Assembly (NCBI GenBank): GCA_026182355.1
Contig: JAPFBL010000311.1
Location: 60,001-124,000 of the forward strand
DNA: 64,000 nt
Reading direction: 5' to 3'
From: Hermatobates lingyangjiaoensis
Lineage: Eukaryota > Arthropoda > Insecta > Hemiptera > Hermatobatidae
The notes beneath the pieces are model-generated. The model was not told where the DNA came from, made no database searches, and worked only from the letters and a program-made list of their open reading frames with translations. The translations under genes were made by a program, and so were the position numbers. This document shows, piece by piece, positions 1-11,604 of this stretch. Every line of letters starts with the position of its first letter. The stretch's first letter is position 1.

Positions 1-2957
1 GCATATTGTAAATCTTTACGTAGGACAATATACGTGTACTTATTCATATGTCTTAGCTCGAGAAACGTTATTATATACATCCGACCGCTTTTGCATATTG
101 TAAATCTTTACGTAGGACAATATACGTCTACTTATTCATATGTCTTACCTCGAGAAACGTTATTATCAATATCCGACCGCTTTTGCATATTGTAAACCTT
201 TCGTAGGACAATATACGTGTACTTATTCATATGTCTTACCTCGAGAAACGTTATTATAATACATCCGACCGCTTTTGCATATTGTAAACCTTTTCGTAGG
301 ACAATATACGTTACTTATTCATATGTCTTACCTCGAGAAACGTTATTATACATATCCGACCGCTTTTGCATATTGTAAACCTTTTCGTAGGACAATATAC
401 GTGTACTTATTCATATGTCTTACCTCGAGAAACGTTATTATATACATCCGACCGCTTTTGCATATTGTAAACCTTTTCGTAGGACAATATACGTCTACTT
501 ATTCATATGTCTTAGCTCGAGAAACGTTATTATATACATCCGACCGCTTTTGCATATTGTAAATCTTTACGTAGGACAATATACGTCTACTTATTCATAT
601 GTCTTACCTCGAGAAACGTTATTATATACATCCGACCGCTTTTGCATATTGTAAACCTTTTCGTAGGACAATATACGTCTACTTATTCATATGTCTTACC
701 TCGAGAAACGTTATTATATACATCCGACCGCTTTTGCATATTGTAAATCCTTTTACGTAGGACAATATACGTCTACTTATTCATATGTCTTACCTCGAGA
801 AACGTTATTATATACATCCGACCGCTTTTGCATATTGTAAACCTTTTCGTAGGACAATATACGTGTACTTATTCATATGTCTTACCTCGAGAAACGTTAT
901 TATCAATATCCGACCGCTTTTGCATATTGTAAATCTTTACGTAGGACAATATACGTGTACTTATTCATATGTCTTACCTCGAGAAACGTTATTATATACA
1001 TCCGACCGCTTTTGCATATTGTAAACCTTTTCGTAGGACAATATACGTCTACTTATTCATATGTCTTACCTCGAGAAACGTTATTATATACATCCGACCG
1101 CTTTTGCATATTGTAAACCTTTTCGTAGGACAATATACGTCTACTTATTCATATGTCTTACCTCGAGAAACGTTATTATCAATATCCGACCGCTTTTGCA
1201 TATTGTAAACCTTTTCGTAGGACAATATACGTGTACTTATTCATATGTCTTACCTCGAGAAACGTTATTATATACATCCGACCGCTTTTGCATATTGTAA
1301 ACCTTTTCGTAGGACAATATACGTCTACTTATTCATATGTCTTACCTCGAGAAACGTTATTATATACATCCGACCGCTTTTGCATATTGTAAACCTTTTC
1401 GTAGGACAATATACGTGTACTTATTCATATGTCTTACCTCGAGAAACGTTATTATATACATCCGACCGCTTTTGCATATTGTAAACCTTTTCGTAGGACA
1501 ATATACGTCTACTTATTCATATGTCTTACCTCGAGAAACGTTATTATATACATCCGACCGCTTTTGCATATTGTAAACCTTTTCGTAGGACAATATACGT
1601 CAACTTATTCATATGTCTTACCTCGAGAAACGTTATTATATACATCCGACCGCTTTTGCATATTGTAAACCTTTTCGTAGGACAATATACGTGTACTTAT
1701 TCATATGTCTTACCTCGAGTAACGTTATTATATACATCCGACCGCTTTTGCATATTGTAAACCTTTTCGTAGGACAATATACGTGTACTTATTCATATGT
1801 CTTACCTCGAGAAACGTTATTATATACATCCGACCGCTTTTGCATATTGTAAACCTTTTCGTAGGACAATATACGTCTACTTATTCATATGTCTTACCTC
1901 GAGAAACGTTATTATATACATCCGACCGCTTTTGCATATTGTAAACCTTTTCGTAGGACAATATACGTCTACTTATTCATATGTCTTACCTCGAGAAACC
2001 TTATTATCAATATCCGACCGCTTTTGCATATTGTAAACCTTTTCGTAGGACAATATACGTCTACTTATTCATATGTCTTACCTCGAGAAACGTTATTATA
2101 TACATCCGACCGCTTTTGCATATTGTAAACCTTTTCGTAGGACAATATACGTCTACTTATTCATATGTCTTACCTCGAGAAACGTTATTATCAATATCCG
2201 ACCGCTTTTGCATATTGTAAATCTTTACGTAGGACAATATACGTGTACTTTTTCATATGTCTTAGCTCGAGAAACGTTATTATATACATCCGACCGCTTT
2301 TGCATATTGTAAACCTTTTCGTAGGACAATATACGTCTACTTATTCATATGACTTAGCTCGAGAAACGTTATTATCAATATCCGACCGCTTTTGCATATT
2401 GTAAATCTTTACGTAGGACAATATACGTGTACTTATTCATATGTCTTACCTCGAGAAACGTTATTATATACATCCGACCGCTTTTGCATATTGTAAACCT
2501 TTTCGTAGGACAATATACGTCTACTTATTCATATGTCTTACCTCGAGAAACGTTATTATATACATCCGGCCGCTTTTGCATATTGTAAACCTTTTCGTAG
2601 GACAATATACGTCTACTTATTCATATGTCTTACCTCGAGAAACGTTATTATATATTTCCGACCGCTTTTGCATATTGTAAACCTTTTCGTAGGACAATAT
2701 ACGTGTACTTATTCATATGTCTTACCTCGAGAAACGTTATTATATACATCCGACCGCTTTTGCATATTGTAAACCTTTTCGTAGGACAATATACGTCTAC
2801 TTATTCATATGTCTTACCTCGAGAAACGTTATTATATACATCCGACCGCTTTTGCATATTGTAAACCTTTTCGTAGGACAATATACGTCTACTTATTCAT
2901 ATGTCTTACCTCGAGAAACGTTATTATATACATCCGACCGCTTTTGCATATTGTAAA
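1..2957. repeat. 92-bp satellite array (about 32 units)
   Basis: Tandem array of a 92-bp AT-rich unit, about 32 copies, entering from the left edge and stopping abruptly near 2957 after a final GCATATTGTAAAT. Copies differ at a few recurrent positions: TATACATCC or CAATATCC, ACGTGTACT or ACGTCTACT, CTTACCTCG or CTTAGCTCG, and AAACCTTTTCG or AAATCTTTACG. Because 92 is not a multiple of three, each frame stays open for about 80 codons before the same stop recurs, so the repeated short reading frames here are shadows of the satellite, not genes. Single-base indels are concentrated in units between about 180 and 760; the later array is more uniform. Confidence 0.97.
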
Positions 2958-3234
2958 TGATTAATATTGTATATATATAAAATAATATCTGAAAAATATT
3001 AAGTTTAAAAACAGTTTATAATTTATCAAGAAAATTTATTTCTGTGATAAAATAACCTAAAAAGGATATTTTTAAGAACCAAGAAAAGAAAAAGAATGTA
3101 AAGAAAGAAGAAAATGATTAAGAAAGGAGGAGGAATATAATTTGGATTAGCTAATTGAAGTCTTCCTCGGATAGGAAGAGAATTTACCCATTAAAGGATT
3201 ACGTGCAGAAGGAAAAGCTTTACGGGACTCTCAG
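2958..3234. other. AT-rich sequence, nothing recognised
   Basis: Flank of the satellite. Purine-rich around 3070-3130 (AAGAAAAGAAAAAGAA-type runs); no repeat family or convincing reading frame seen. Confidence 0.5.
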
Positions 3235-3347
3235 ACCATCAAATATTCTACAGACGGCCTGTTAGACAAATCCCTATTAACTCCCCTGCTCTTAAAAAAG
3301 ACTTTGCTTTTGAAAAGCCGTCACATAACTTATATTCATACAGCGAT
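3235..3347 (+). CDS. Candidate internal exon, unknown protein
   Basis: A CTCTCAG acceptor at 3234 is followed by an open frame of about 37 residues, including FYRRPVRQIP and KKDFAFEKPSHNLYSYSD, and then by a consensus donor GTAAGTAT starting at 3348. The exon would begin with the last two bases of a codon and end on a codon boundary. The residue mix (Arg, Pro, Tyr, Lys) looks protein-like in an otherwise stop-rich AT background. The frame is open leftwards to about 3196, so another acceptor is possible. I do not recognise the protein and cannot link it to another exon in the window with certainty. Confidence 0.4.
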
Positions 3348-3470
3348 GTAAGTATCTGCTATGCATCAATCCTACTATTCCTTAATTAATAATCCTTCAT
3401 ATTTAAGCCTTTATCAGTAATTTAAAAAAAAAATATTCAGTGACTGCATTTACTGGGTATAAGCTTATAA

Positions 3471-3625
3471 TCTTTATATATAAAGTTGGTGAGTTTGTTT
3501 GTTCACCCATTTTCCGTGGAGATAGAGACTTGAAATTAAATATATATTATTTATTACCTCAATGATGTTAAATAAAAGAAAATTATCTCGATATTCCCAA
3601 AATTGAAGCCAGGGTAGCAAGTAGA
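3471..3625 (+). mobile_element. Helitron 5'-end fragment (family 1)
   Basis: Begins A|TC followed by a short palindrome (CTTTATATATAAAG) and a GTTTGTTTG-rich leader, then CACCCATTTTCCGTGGAG. The same sequence starts the complete copy at 5058 and recurs inverted at about 33.9 and 34.7 kb. The copy stops at GCCAGGGTAGCAAGTAG, where an unrelated SINE tail follows, so it is a 5' piece only. Confidence 0.75.
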
Positions 3626-3627
3626 AA

Positions 3628-3707
3628 CAGTAGAATCACCGATCAAACAAAAAGCCTGTAAAACGGCTGGCGTTATCACCCGCTATGGGATCAATTTAAA
3701 CAATAAA
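3628..3707 (+). repeat. SINE 3' tail fragment (tail type 2)
   Basis: Matches the 3' end of the SINE copies at 26.2 and 58.2 kb: TAGAATCACCGATCAAAC through GTTATCACCCGCTA and TTTAAACAAT. The tRNA-like head is absent. Confidence 0.7.
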
Positions 3708-3828
3708 AAAAAATGGGTACTAAATAAGAAATGAGCTATCCTTTACTTTCAGTTGAACAGCACTAAAAGGTGAAGGCCTATATATATGGCCATTGGAAAA
3801 CAAACAAAAATAAATACATTTTTGTGAG

Positions 3829-4165
3829 GTAAAATGGATAAACCAACAAAAGTCACCACACAAATGAAGTTTTATTCAACGCGTTTCGAACACTTTGTGT
3901 TCATCATCAGGAAGACACTATAATACAAATTATATCAAAAATTACTTCAACAATTAGAGTGAAATAATAAAATTCAATTAAGAGAATTGAAGACATACCC
4001 AAGGATGTGGTACTGACGGGTTGGTCAAGTGAAGACAACTAGTAGGAAACAGATCCGTTGCGAAAGAGTGGGGATAGGCATTTAGGAGATAAGGTGACAA
4101 AGGCTTCGGGTATGCTTGAAAACCGTTAACTGAAATAGAGAAGGCCAGAACCAATAATTTAGAGG
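3829..4165 (-). repeat. PLE-type terminal repeat, family A, with hammerhead-like core
   Basis: One of four long copies (also 18126, 23176 and 41330). On the minus strand the core at about 3912-3876 reads CTGATGA, T, a six-base-pair GAACAC/GTGTTC hairpin, then GAAAC and GCGTT. Short helices can form on both sides: UUC before the core with GAA after the putative cleavage site, and AC/GU as helix III. Known family: hammerhead motifs occur in terminal repeats of Penelope-like retroelements. Assignment of this repeat to PLEs is inferred from that motif and from neighbouring PLE fragments, as no coding sequence lies inside it. Confidence 0.7.
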
Positions 4166-4343
4166 AAATAAACTTTTTTTTTTAAATTTATTTTTTAATT
4201 TATTCTTTGTGATTCTAGGAACAGCTTAAGAAATTTTGGATACCCTGGAATTTGATCATTAAAGCATAGAGAGGCAGAAGGATTATTAATGACGGCCTTG
4301 TTTATTTGAAAAACTTTCAAATTACAAATTTCTTATTATTTTA

Positions 4344-4395
4344 CCTCAGAATGAGTAAATACCACACAATTACGGTTTGCACAACTAATGATTTA
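4344..4395 (+). repeat. Family A terminal fragment
   Basis: Carries the outer end of family A (ACCTCAGAATGAGTAAATAC, then the GCACAACTAATGATTT edge). The same edge lies inverted at 18095-18150 and again at 20480-20550 and 41640-41668. Confidence 0.6.
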
Positions 4396-4429
4396 AAAAT
4401 ACATTTTCGTATATTTTTTTTTTACTACC

Positions 4430-5057
4430 CCGCATGAGTAAATACTTTATAGTAACTGATATCGTAACTCCCTCGAAGAGATCGTAAGCCATCGATCTCT
4501 ATTCTTTACATCAGGTACTCGTTAAAATTCGTAATATAAATAGACTTAAGTTATGAAAAACTTGAAATTTACGAGTAGAATCAACCCAGTAATACGCCTT
4601 ACCGGGTAATAAATAAAATGCTCACCTATTTTATTTGATGGCTCACATCAAATGTGAGCCACACTTTACAACCTGTAAGTGGGAATTTGAAAAAGAAAAT
4701 AAATAAATACCTCTTTGTGTAAGTCAATTTTTTTTCGTCAATCGCATATGAGTGAATACCTTACAGCAACTGATATCATAACTATCAGATAAGATGTCAC
4801 TGAGACGTTCAACTGTCTGTCTGACTGCATTTTTGAAGATAGCAGCCTTGCATTCTAGCATGTATCCTAAAATTGTCATTAGAAAATGGAATTTTTTTTA
4901 AATGCAGTTCACCAAAAAGGACGAAGAACTGTGGGTGTTGAGTCGGACTAGATGATTATCTTTTGTCTAATAAACTTGACTATGGTACAAATTAAGAAAC
5001 GTCATATAGAATAAACCCGGTAATGTGACTCACCCAAAAAAACCAAAATGCGTATTA
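4430..5057. other. Degenerate SINE-like remnants and AT-rich DNA
   Basis: Two old fragments (about 4430-4620 and 4740-4800) share CATGAGTAAATAC, an AACTGATATCGTAAC segment and CAGGTACTCGTTAAA with the tRNA-SINE body. A perfect short hairpin TGGCTCACAT/ATGTGAGCCA is at 4639-4661. No gene seen. Confidence 0.4.
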
Positions 5058-5896
5058 TCATTATATATAAAGTTCCTGAGTTTGTTTGTTTGTTTGTTTC
5101 TTCACCCATTTCCCGTGGAGATAGAGACCTGAAATTAAATATATATTATTTATTGCCTGAATAATGTTAAATAAAAGAAAATTATCACTATATTCCCAAA
5201 ATTGGAGCCAGGGTAGCAAGTGTCTTGCGCGTTCGCCGATGACAGTAGTGCAAAAATATTATATATAAATTCAACAATGACCAAACCACGTGTTTATGTG
5301 TTTATTTTAAACACGTGTACGTGTTTATGTGAAATCTTTTTATAATGCAACAATTTTTTTCAATTTAATATTTGCATAGTATAAGAACTAGTAATAAACT
5401 AAAGGCCTGGAGCCAGGGTAGCCCACTGGCTTGCGTCCTCGCCGATGACAGTAGCAAATATATTAAAAATTAATGTAACAAAAAAATATTTGAATTTAAA
5501 ATTTGAATAATATAAACAATGGTAATGAAGTAGAGGTACGGATCCAGGGAAGCCAGTCGCTTGCATGCTCGACGATGAGAGGAGTGAAAATGTATTATAT
5601 ATAAATATAACAAAAAAAAATATTTAAAATGTTTGTTTAAAAATTCTTTAAACATTTTTTTAACATTCTTTAAAAATTTTTTAAAGATTTTTATTTTGCT
5701 AAATATACATATTGTGTATATATCTTTAATCATGCTAAGAATACTATATCAAAAGCTTGGGCCATATAAGAATCTGTTTCCGTGTCTTAATAATAAGAAA
5801 CAATTAAAATTATCCCTGTCAATCATGTTCAGTGAATTAATTTCAATACCTATTGTTATAATTTCTGAGTGACACAAAGGGTCACGGGTAGTCTAG
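5058..5896 (+). mobile_element. Complete non-autonomous Helitron (family 1)
   Basis: Starts with TC after a host A and ends CTAG before a host T (5893-5896), the classic Helitron A^T insertion with no target duplication. A GTGAC-ACAAAG-GGTCAC hairpin sits about ten bases before the 3' end, as Helitrons require. It has no Rep/helicase coding. The interior is about three tandem copies of a roughly 130-bp unit containing GTAGCCCACTGGCTTGCG, which resembles a tRNA A box, plus a nested CACGTGTTTATGTGAAATC segment at 5285-5340 shared with PLE tails elsewhere. Family rules are established; boundaries were read directly. Confidence 0.85.
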
Positions 5897-6530
5897 TATA
5901 ACAATAAGCTCTTAAAAATGTACGAAAGTGAAAGCCTGCAAGCGTGGGCGTATGAAACAAACAAAATATAGTTTATCTTTTAACTTTTGTTTTAATTCTG
6001 GATAGCAAAGTTCTGTTTTACTTACATAAGTAAACGTTATTTTAAAATTAATTAGTCAATTTGTTCATTATTAAATTAGTTATTTCATTCATTAGGAAAA
6101 ACTCGATTTAAAAAACTTTTGCGCTCTTGACTTGTAGAAAAATGATAAAAATTTGATTTGAATTTTTCTTAAAATCTTTTATAAAAGGGAGTCAAAAGGA
6201 TTCAACCATTATCGCCGTAAAATGCTTCTTTCGTTGATCATTATAAATCTGCAAGAGATCTTTTCAGGCTTTTTTTTATCACGTATTCCTGACTGAAGCT
6301 CCTTTAAAATACTGAAGATCTGTGTATAACGAGATCAGTCATCTTTAAGGAACAAAAAAACACTTCACGTTATAATAATTTTAAAGGTATTCTACAATAC
6401 TTGTTACAAACTAATTTACAAGAAATTGATATATATTAAACAGCCATTATAGATTTTTATTAAATAGTATTTCGTTGATCAGTTCTACTTTACGTATTCT
6501 TGGTGTTCAGGCTAACCTACAATGTCTTTC
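5897..6530. other. AT-rich stretch without recognisable genes
   Basis: Stop-rich in all frames and without a repeat family that recurs in the window. A short minus-strand ATG frame near 6340 is only about a dozen codons and was not called. Confidence 0.5.
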
Positions 6531-7140
6531 CGTTTTAGGACTACCATAGTGTTCTTAAGAACTCTGTAGTCCACCTCCGAAGAGGGCAATGGTCGTTACC
6601 CCTGGACTAGGGCTTGCTACTAGTAGTTCATCGAACACCATCAGGGCGCCATTGTGAGGGGTGTTGTTACTACATGAAGTGAAACAACTCATAGAGACAG
6701 ATTACAAATCTCTCGTTGGCTAAACGTCACCTATACTGAACATACATGGTCTCAAAGGGATGGTATCTACTCATCCCCACTCTGAGATCCCGTCAAGAGC
6801 CCGAGCCTCTACCAGGCAAGTACCAGTTGTCCAGTGCAATCAGCAGAGTTCAAGACCAGTTCTCACTGGTAATAGTTTGGGGTCTCTTGATCCCCGGTAT
6901 GCTAAGCAGGCATCCTCCCAAGAAATTACTGCTTCTTACACAGCGACCACAAGGGTTAACCCAACTTGGATGAGAACCAACAACCACTACAAGTCCAACT
7001 CGTTTGAAGACATGAGAGAGAACCACTCCATGGGCTCCCGCCACCCCTAGTACCGACTTATTTTAAGAGTTTCGGATCAAACTCCGGACCAAAGATTCCC
7101 TCTGATGAGGAAAAACTTATCAAAGACGATAGTAGTTCAA
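6531..7140 (+). other. GC-rich island, possible coding relic
   Basis: About 600 bases of clearly higher GC than the surroundings. The plus frame 6760-7047 is open for 96 codons and encodes a Ser/Thr/Asn/Arg-rich sequence with segments such as SLGSLDPRYAKQASSQE and NPTWMRTNNHYKSNSFED, ending MGSRHP-stop. Two other frames (6746-6973 plus and 7044-6850 minus) are also open, so the coding frame is not certain. Upstream frames are interrupted. It could be an exon, a processed pseudogene or the remains of an LTR element; I do not recognise the protein. Confidence 0.3.
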
Positions 7141-8540
7141 ATAAGTGAAAAATACAATAACAAAAATTTTACACAAAAGTAAAAACATTATATTTTTTTT
7201 ACAACCTGCTCAGCTACAGGTAAGGTCAGTGACCTTTTTTGCCCCTGATTCAGAGAACCTGTGGATATATGTAACCCAATGCAGCCTGCGGATATAACTG
7301 CATGGCCACACTAGGGGCGGACTTATGTATTCTTAAGCACTGCATAAGAATGAAAGATTAGTTATCAGAAACTAAATAATATGTATTGTCTGAGACGGCC
7401 ATAGCCATATTAAATACAGTAGTAACTCTTCTTATGAAAGCCTCTTCTTAGAAAATTTCATGATGAATATTATTGATGAATATGATTGTTGAAAATTATA
7501 TTTTCAACTTGGGACAATACTATATATCAAATTTCATGATTTTAAAATGGTTAAAAACAATACCCCCAAGATTTAAATTACTCAAGAACAGTATAACAAT
7601 ACACCAATAATAACTATATTCGTGCTAAATTCCATTAAGATCTTTCAAAATGGTGTATAACTTGCAGAATGATAAAAACAAAATAATATCAGATTTTATT
7701 ATAAAATGTCCATTTCTTCACTTTTTCTATATGTCATAGAAAAAAATTACTTAAAGAACGTCAACGAGTTTAAAACTATCAAAAATCGTGCTGTTTACAT
7801 ATCGTGAAGTATCGAAACAGTCTCAGAAAAGGTAATTCATTCGGAATTTCCTTCTTATTTTTTTCGAAATTTATATATGTGAAAAGAGCCACGCATAAAA
7901 CTAACGAAATGAAAAATATATTTTACGAGTATTGATTTAATAATTTGTTTCTCCTCAGTTATAACATGATAGCAATATTGTTTTATATTTGAAGTTTTGT
8001 AATCTAATCATTATTGTTGTATTGAATTAAAAGTGCCATTGATATGATTTAAATTAGCATCAAATATTAATTTAATGAAAGAAAACTGGTACCGTTTTAA
8101 AAGCAAAGTTTAATATTGAAATTTAATCCGTATTTAGTTGAATTAAAACCGTTTATTTGATGATACTTCAAAGGAGTGAAGCAAAACTGAAGAGCACTGA
8201 TATTCTTGTATTTAATTTTCTCTAAGACAATTCTAAGCTTCTCAACAAGTGGGCGTAAGCAAAAAAATGATGATATGCATACAATCAAAAATTATGATAC
8301 ATTTATTAAATCTTTAGTTCAAATTAACACACAACCAGGTAATATTATGAGAACATAAATTCATACAAATTTCTGCTGATTTAGGAAATCTGAAATTATG
8401 AGCTTTAATTTTAAATTCTATTCCATTAATAAAGATAATATTGCTGGTAGTGACTCAAAGGTGGTTAGTTAGAATGGAAGAAGAATGAAACATCTTTTCT
8501 AGGAAACTTTTTCCCAACTTGACAGAGTTTGGATTTTGTC
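7141..8540. other. AT-rich stretch, nothing recognised
   Basis: Long low-complexity AT sequence. A GTAAGGTC donor-like string lies at 7218, but no supported exon precedes it. The minus frame 8288-8097 is short and unconvincing. Confidence 0.45.
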
Positions 8541-8677
8541 CATCTCATATAGTGAATCAGACAGTCCTTTCATTTTTAAATTTAATTTCACCCTGAATAA
8601 TGAGCAACATTTGAAACATTTGAAACAACAAAGGAAAAACATTTACAAGACGTTTGAATTTAATTGTAATTTTATGA

Positions 8678-8886
8678 TTATAAAGTTCAAAGAAAGGGGT
8701 TCTTGAAGATTTGGTCATAAAGAAAATTAAACTCCTGCTTATATGCCGACGTTTCGGCAAAAATTTTTTGACATTTTTAAAGCAAAAAACCAATTTATTA
8801 ACGACAAACGTCGGCATATAAACAGGAGTATAATTTTCTTTATGACCAAAATCCTCAGGAACCCCTTCTTTGAACTTGATAAATCA
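8678..8886. repeat. Inverted pair of decayed PLE terminal repeats
   Basis: Arms 8678-8757 and 8807-8886 are reverse complements (AGTTCAAAGAAGGGGTTCC, then TTGGTCATAAAGAAAATTA, ending at GCCGACGTTT). The inner ends carry GAAACGTCGGC-type hammerhead 3' strands, but the CUGANGA part is mutated (CTTTAAA in the left arm), so neither arm has an intact core. Confidence 0.6.
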
Positions 8887-8889
8887 GTG

Positions 8890-9660
8890 GTCGAGAAGCT
8901 ATATCAATATTTATATAATAATAATTTCAAGTATACCTCTCTTAACTCTGGTCTACAAAAAGTAGTTTGTTTAATAATGTTTAATGTTGTGCGTAAATAA
9001 TATTTTTCAATATCGTTGGCAAATTGATTTTTATTATAAGATAAATTATTTATATTTTTAAAAGCCATGAACATCCAACAAGAGAAAGCCATGAACATCC
9101 AACAAGAGAGAGCAAAAACATTAATTAAAATTAAAGGAAATAGTTTAATGGAACATTGAAAATTATTTATAAATGAGTGTTGGATTTCGAAAAGGTAGCA
9201 TTAATTGTTTATATCAACTGTTCTCTCCAACTCTTAATTAAGTCCATTTATAAAAGGCTTGCAACATAACAGTCGCCACAGTTTGTAACTATAGAAGACA
9301 TACCAATTGCTTTAATTTAATTCTAAATTACTTAATGGAAATGTTTATTTTCTCAATTGGACAAATTTGTTTCGTTTATTAGGTATACAATAGTTAGAAT
9401 AACTGATGTTAAGGGACTATTAGGACCAACGGTCGATTAGCTTTAGTTTTTTAAATCTGTTTCATACGTTTATTAGATATTTATTTACCTGTGTATTTTG
9501 TAACATTTTTATACCTATACAAACTCACTTACAGACACATACAAACACATGAGGGACTCACGCAAACATGAACATGAGAGAGCTACACATACACACGCAC
9601 ACACACACAAATTACACAAAACACCCACATGTATAATGTATTTATACATACATACATATA
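8890..9660. other. AT-rich DNA with CA microsatellite
   Basis: No gene seen. Tandem duplication of a 26-bp unit containing AGCCATGAACATCCAACAAG at 9060-9107; CA/ACAC-rich tract at 9530-9640; TATA tract at 9650-9668. Confidence 0.5.
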
Positions 9661-9668
9661 TATATATT

Positions 9669-9821
9669 GGTATAAATAGGCAGCAGATCTTCTTTTAAAC
9701 AAGTATCATTAAAATTAACCGCAGTCTCGGCATTCACGATCTTAAGACTGAGAGATTCGATCCTACGAACTAACCTCCTGCTAACAGGGTTCAACTGGAA
9801 AAGGAGTTGGCCAAGTGACAT
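9669..9821 (-). pseudogene. PLE N-terminal ORF fragment
   Basis: The minus strand is open from an ATG at 9821 (MSLGQLLFQL) through RRIESLSLKIVNAETAV to CLKEDLLPIYT. The pattern KIE-x(3)-KxVNAExAxxFNxxCLxEDLLPxYTN recurs in at least nine other places here and matches the N-terminal conserved region of Penelope-like reverse transcriptases, which has a CL-x(3)-L-(I/L)-P core. It ends at a TA microsatellite exactly after the YTN codons. No reverse transcriptase domain follows, so this is a fragment or a mini-element. Confidence 0.65.
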
Positions 9822-10165
9822 GTTAAATTAAAATCGATGACTCATGCTTAGTCATTGCTATAAATAGATTAAAAGGATAGCACAGGTTAATATAAAGAGA
9901 AGGTTAAAGGTCAATAATGAACAAGAAACAAGCGGTTAGAATAAAAGAGTTGAAAGTCCAAGAAATTCAAGAAAGGCCAAGTGACATGTTAAATTAAACT
10001 CGATGCCTCATGCTTAGTAATTACTATAAATAGATTAAAATCGATGACTCATGCTTAGTCATTGCTAAAAATAGATTAAAAGGATAGTACAGGTTAATAT
10101 AAAGAGAAGGTTAAAGGTCAATAATGAACAAGAAACAAGCGGTTAGAATAAAAGAGTTGAAAGGT
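9809..10165 (+). repeat. Direct duplication of about 145 bp
   Basis: The block from AAGTGACATGTTAAATTAAA through AAACAAGCGGTTAGAATAAA at about 9814-9946 is repeated at about 10034-10158, with an extra partial copy of its start at 9978-10030. This looks like a local tandem duplication of the 5' flank of the PLE fragment. Confidence 0.75.
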
Positions 10166-10384
10166 CAACGGTATAACTGGACTAATAGAGAATAAATAGA
10201 TTAAGAAAATTAATAATAATAATAATAATGTTAATAATAATTAAGATTAATAGTAAACTAGAAAAGATATATTAAATAACGAGTTGAAAGAGAGTAAGAA
10301 TTAATAGGGAAGGTATAGTTAGTTAGAAAAAGAAGGAAAAGTTTATAGTTAGTTATAAAGAAAAGAATAACTCCGTCGACGGAG

Positions 10385-10696
10385 GAGGATAAGCTTAAAT
10401 TAACAATATTCTATAAGAACAGTAAGACCAGTAATGTTGTTCTTAAGAACAGTCCCCAGTGTGTCACCCCAGAGCTCCAGAAAAGTCATCTCGTGTATGA
10501 ATATGTTTGTAATTCAGGGAACTGTGCAGCCCTGCCTTCTACATACATCGGCATGACAAACACGAAGCTCTCGAGGCGTCTTACCCTACATCTGTCTGCT
10601 GGTGGACCAAAACAGCATGAACAAGAAGTCCATGGTACTCGTCTCACTAGGGAGAAGTTAGTCGAAGGAACCAAAGTCGAATTGAAAGATTGAAAG
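10385..10696 (+). pseudogene. PLE GIY-YIG endonuclease fragment
   Basis: The frame is open from before 10385 to a stop at 10694: a linker (TIFYKNSKTSNVVLKNSP, then ELQKSHL), the GIY-like VYEYVC, the YIG box as TYIGMTNTKLSRRLTLHL, and a basic LTREKLV segment. These are the hallmarks of the C-terminal GIY-YIG nuclease of Penelope-like elements, which nicks target DNA to prime reverse transcription. The catalytic Arg (LSRRL) is kept, but the protein stops before the catalytic Glu and the P-x-IN end, and no RT domain precedes it. A TTGAAAGATCTTAGTC terminal-repeat remnant and a (TA)n tract follow. Confidence 0.8.
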
Positions 10697-10738
10697 ATCT
10701 TAGTCTTGTTTTCCCACTTTTTATTGTGGTGTGAACAT

Positions 10739-10739
<1 letters not shown>

Positions 10740-10771
<32 letters not shown>
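10740..10771. repeat. (TA)n microsatellite
   Basis: About 16 TA dinucleotides directly after the PLE remnant. Comparable TA tracts border most PLE fragments in the window. Confidence 0.9.
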
Positions 10772-10774
<3 letters not shown>

Positions 10775-11600
10775 CCATGGACTGGACTTACAATGTTTGC
10801 TAGTCAACAATTTCAACTAGACTGACGGTCTTTTGTGTGGAAACTCAATTATCGTTTTCCCCCAGGATAATATATTTGTGTAAAAAGGAATAGAAAAATA
10901 ATGTTATCTTCCACAACCAAAATATTCAGAATATATAAATTGAACAATTCAGAAATTTTAAGTTTAGACAATATTAAATCCTCAAGTATGAATTTAAATT
11001 AATTGTGTTGCACTGAACTGAACATTGAAAAATACATAATGATTAAAAATAAAGTTTTCCCTATTATTGTTTTATTCCTTATCATTATAACTCATTAGGT
11101 AATAGAATAATATTTTGATATAAATTTGTAGAAACTCAGAATCTCTTTGCATATCGATCTGTTCCTCTACGAGTGCTATTAGACCTCTCTTGCCTACTAA
11201 GACAGTCTGAGAGCAAACTTGGGTTTTTTCTGGATGTCAGATTGCGTAATGTACTAGGAGGCACTATTTGCCTCAGTACGTTTCAAATCTTCTAAGATTT
11301 GAATGGCACCTGATGCTATTCTGAAAGTATATCCATAATTTTTGTTACAAATAAATACCAATAGAACATGGTAAAAGTTCCATAATATTGTTTTGTTTTA
11401 ATTGAAATGATAGTTCAAGATGCGAAAACTGATTCCAGTAGCTTTTAGAATTTCATGAAGTAGGGTTACCAATTCTGACCACTCACTAAAATATTACTTT
11501 CAATGTCACAACTTTCTAAAGACCCAGAAACGGCTCTACCAAACTGTCAAGACTCCGAGATTTAATAACCGTAGTTAGCATGGCATGAACCAAGAAAATA
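10772..11600. other. AT-rich stretch, nothing recognised
   Basis: No repeat family shared with the rest of the window and no supported reading frame. Confidence 0.5.
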
Positions 11601-11604
11601 AAAT

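Noticed and set aside
275..2956. Series of overlapping 79-codon frames with MSYLEKRYY starts
   Set aside because: They recur every 92 bases through three frames and simply translate the satellite unit.
1..2957. CRISPR-like array
   Set aside because: Units are contiguous with no variable spacers and the sequence is eukaryotic.
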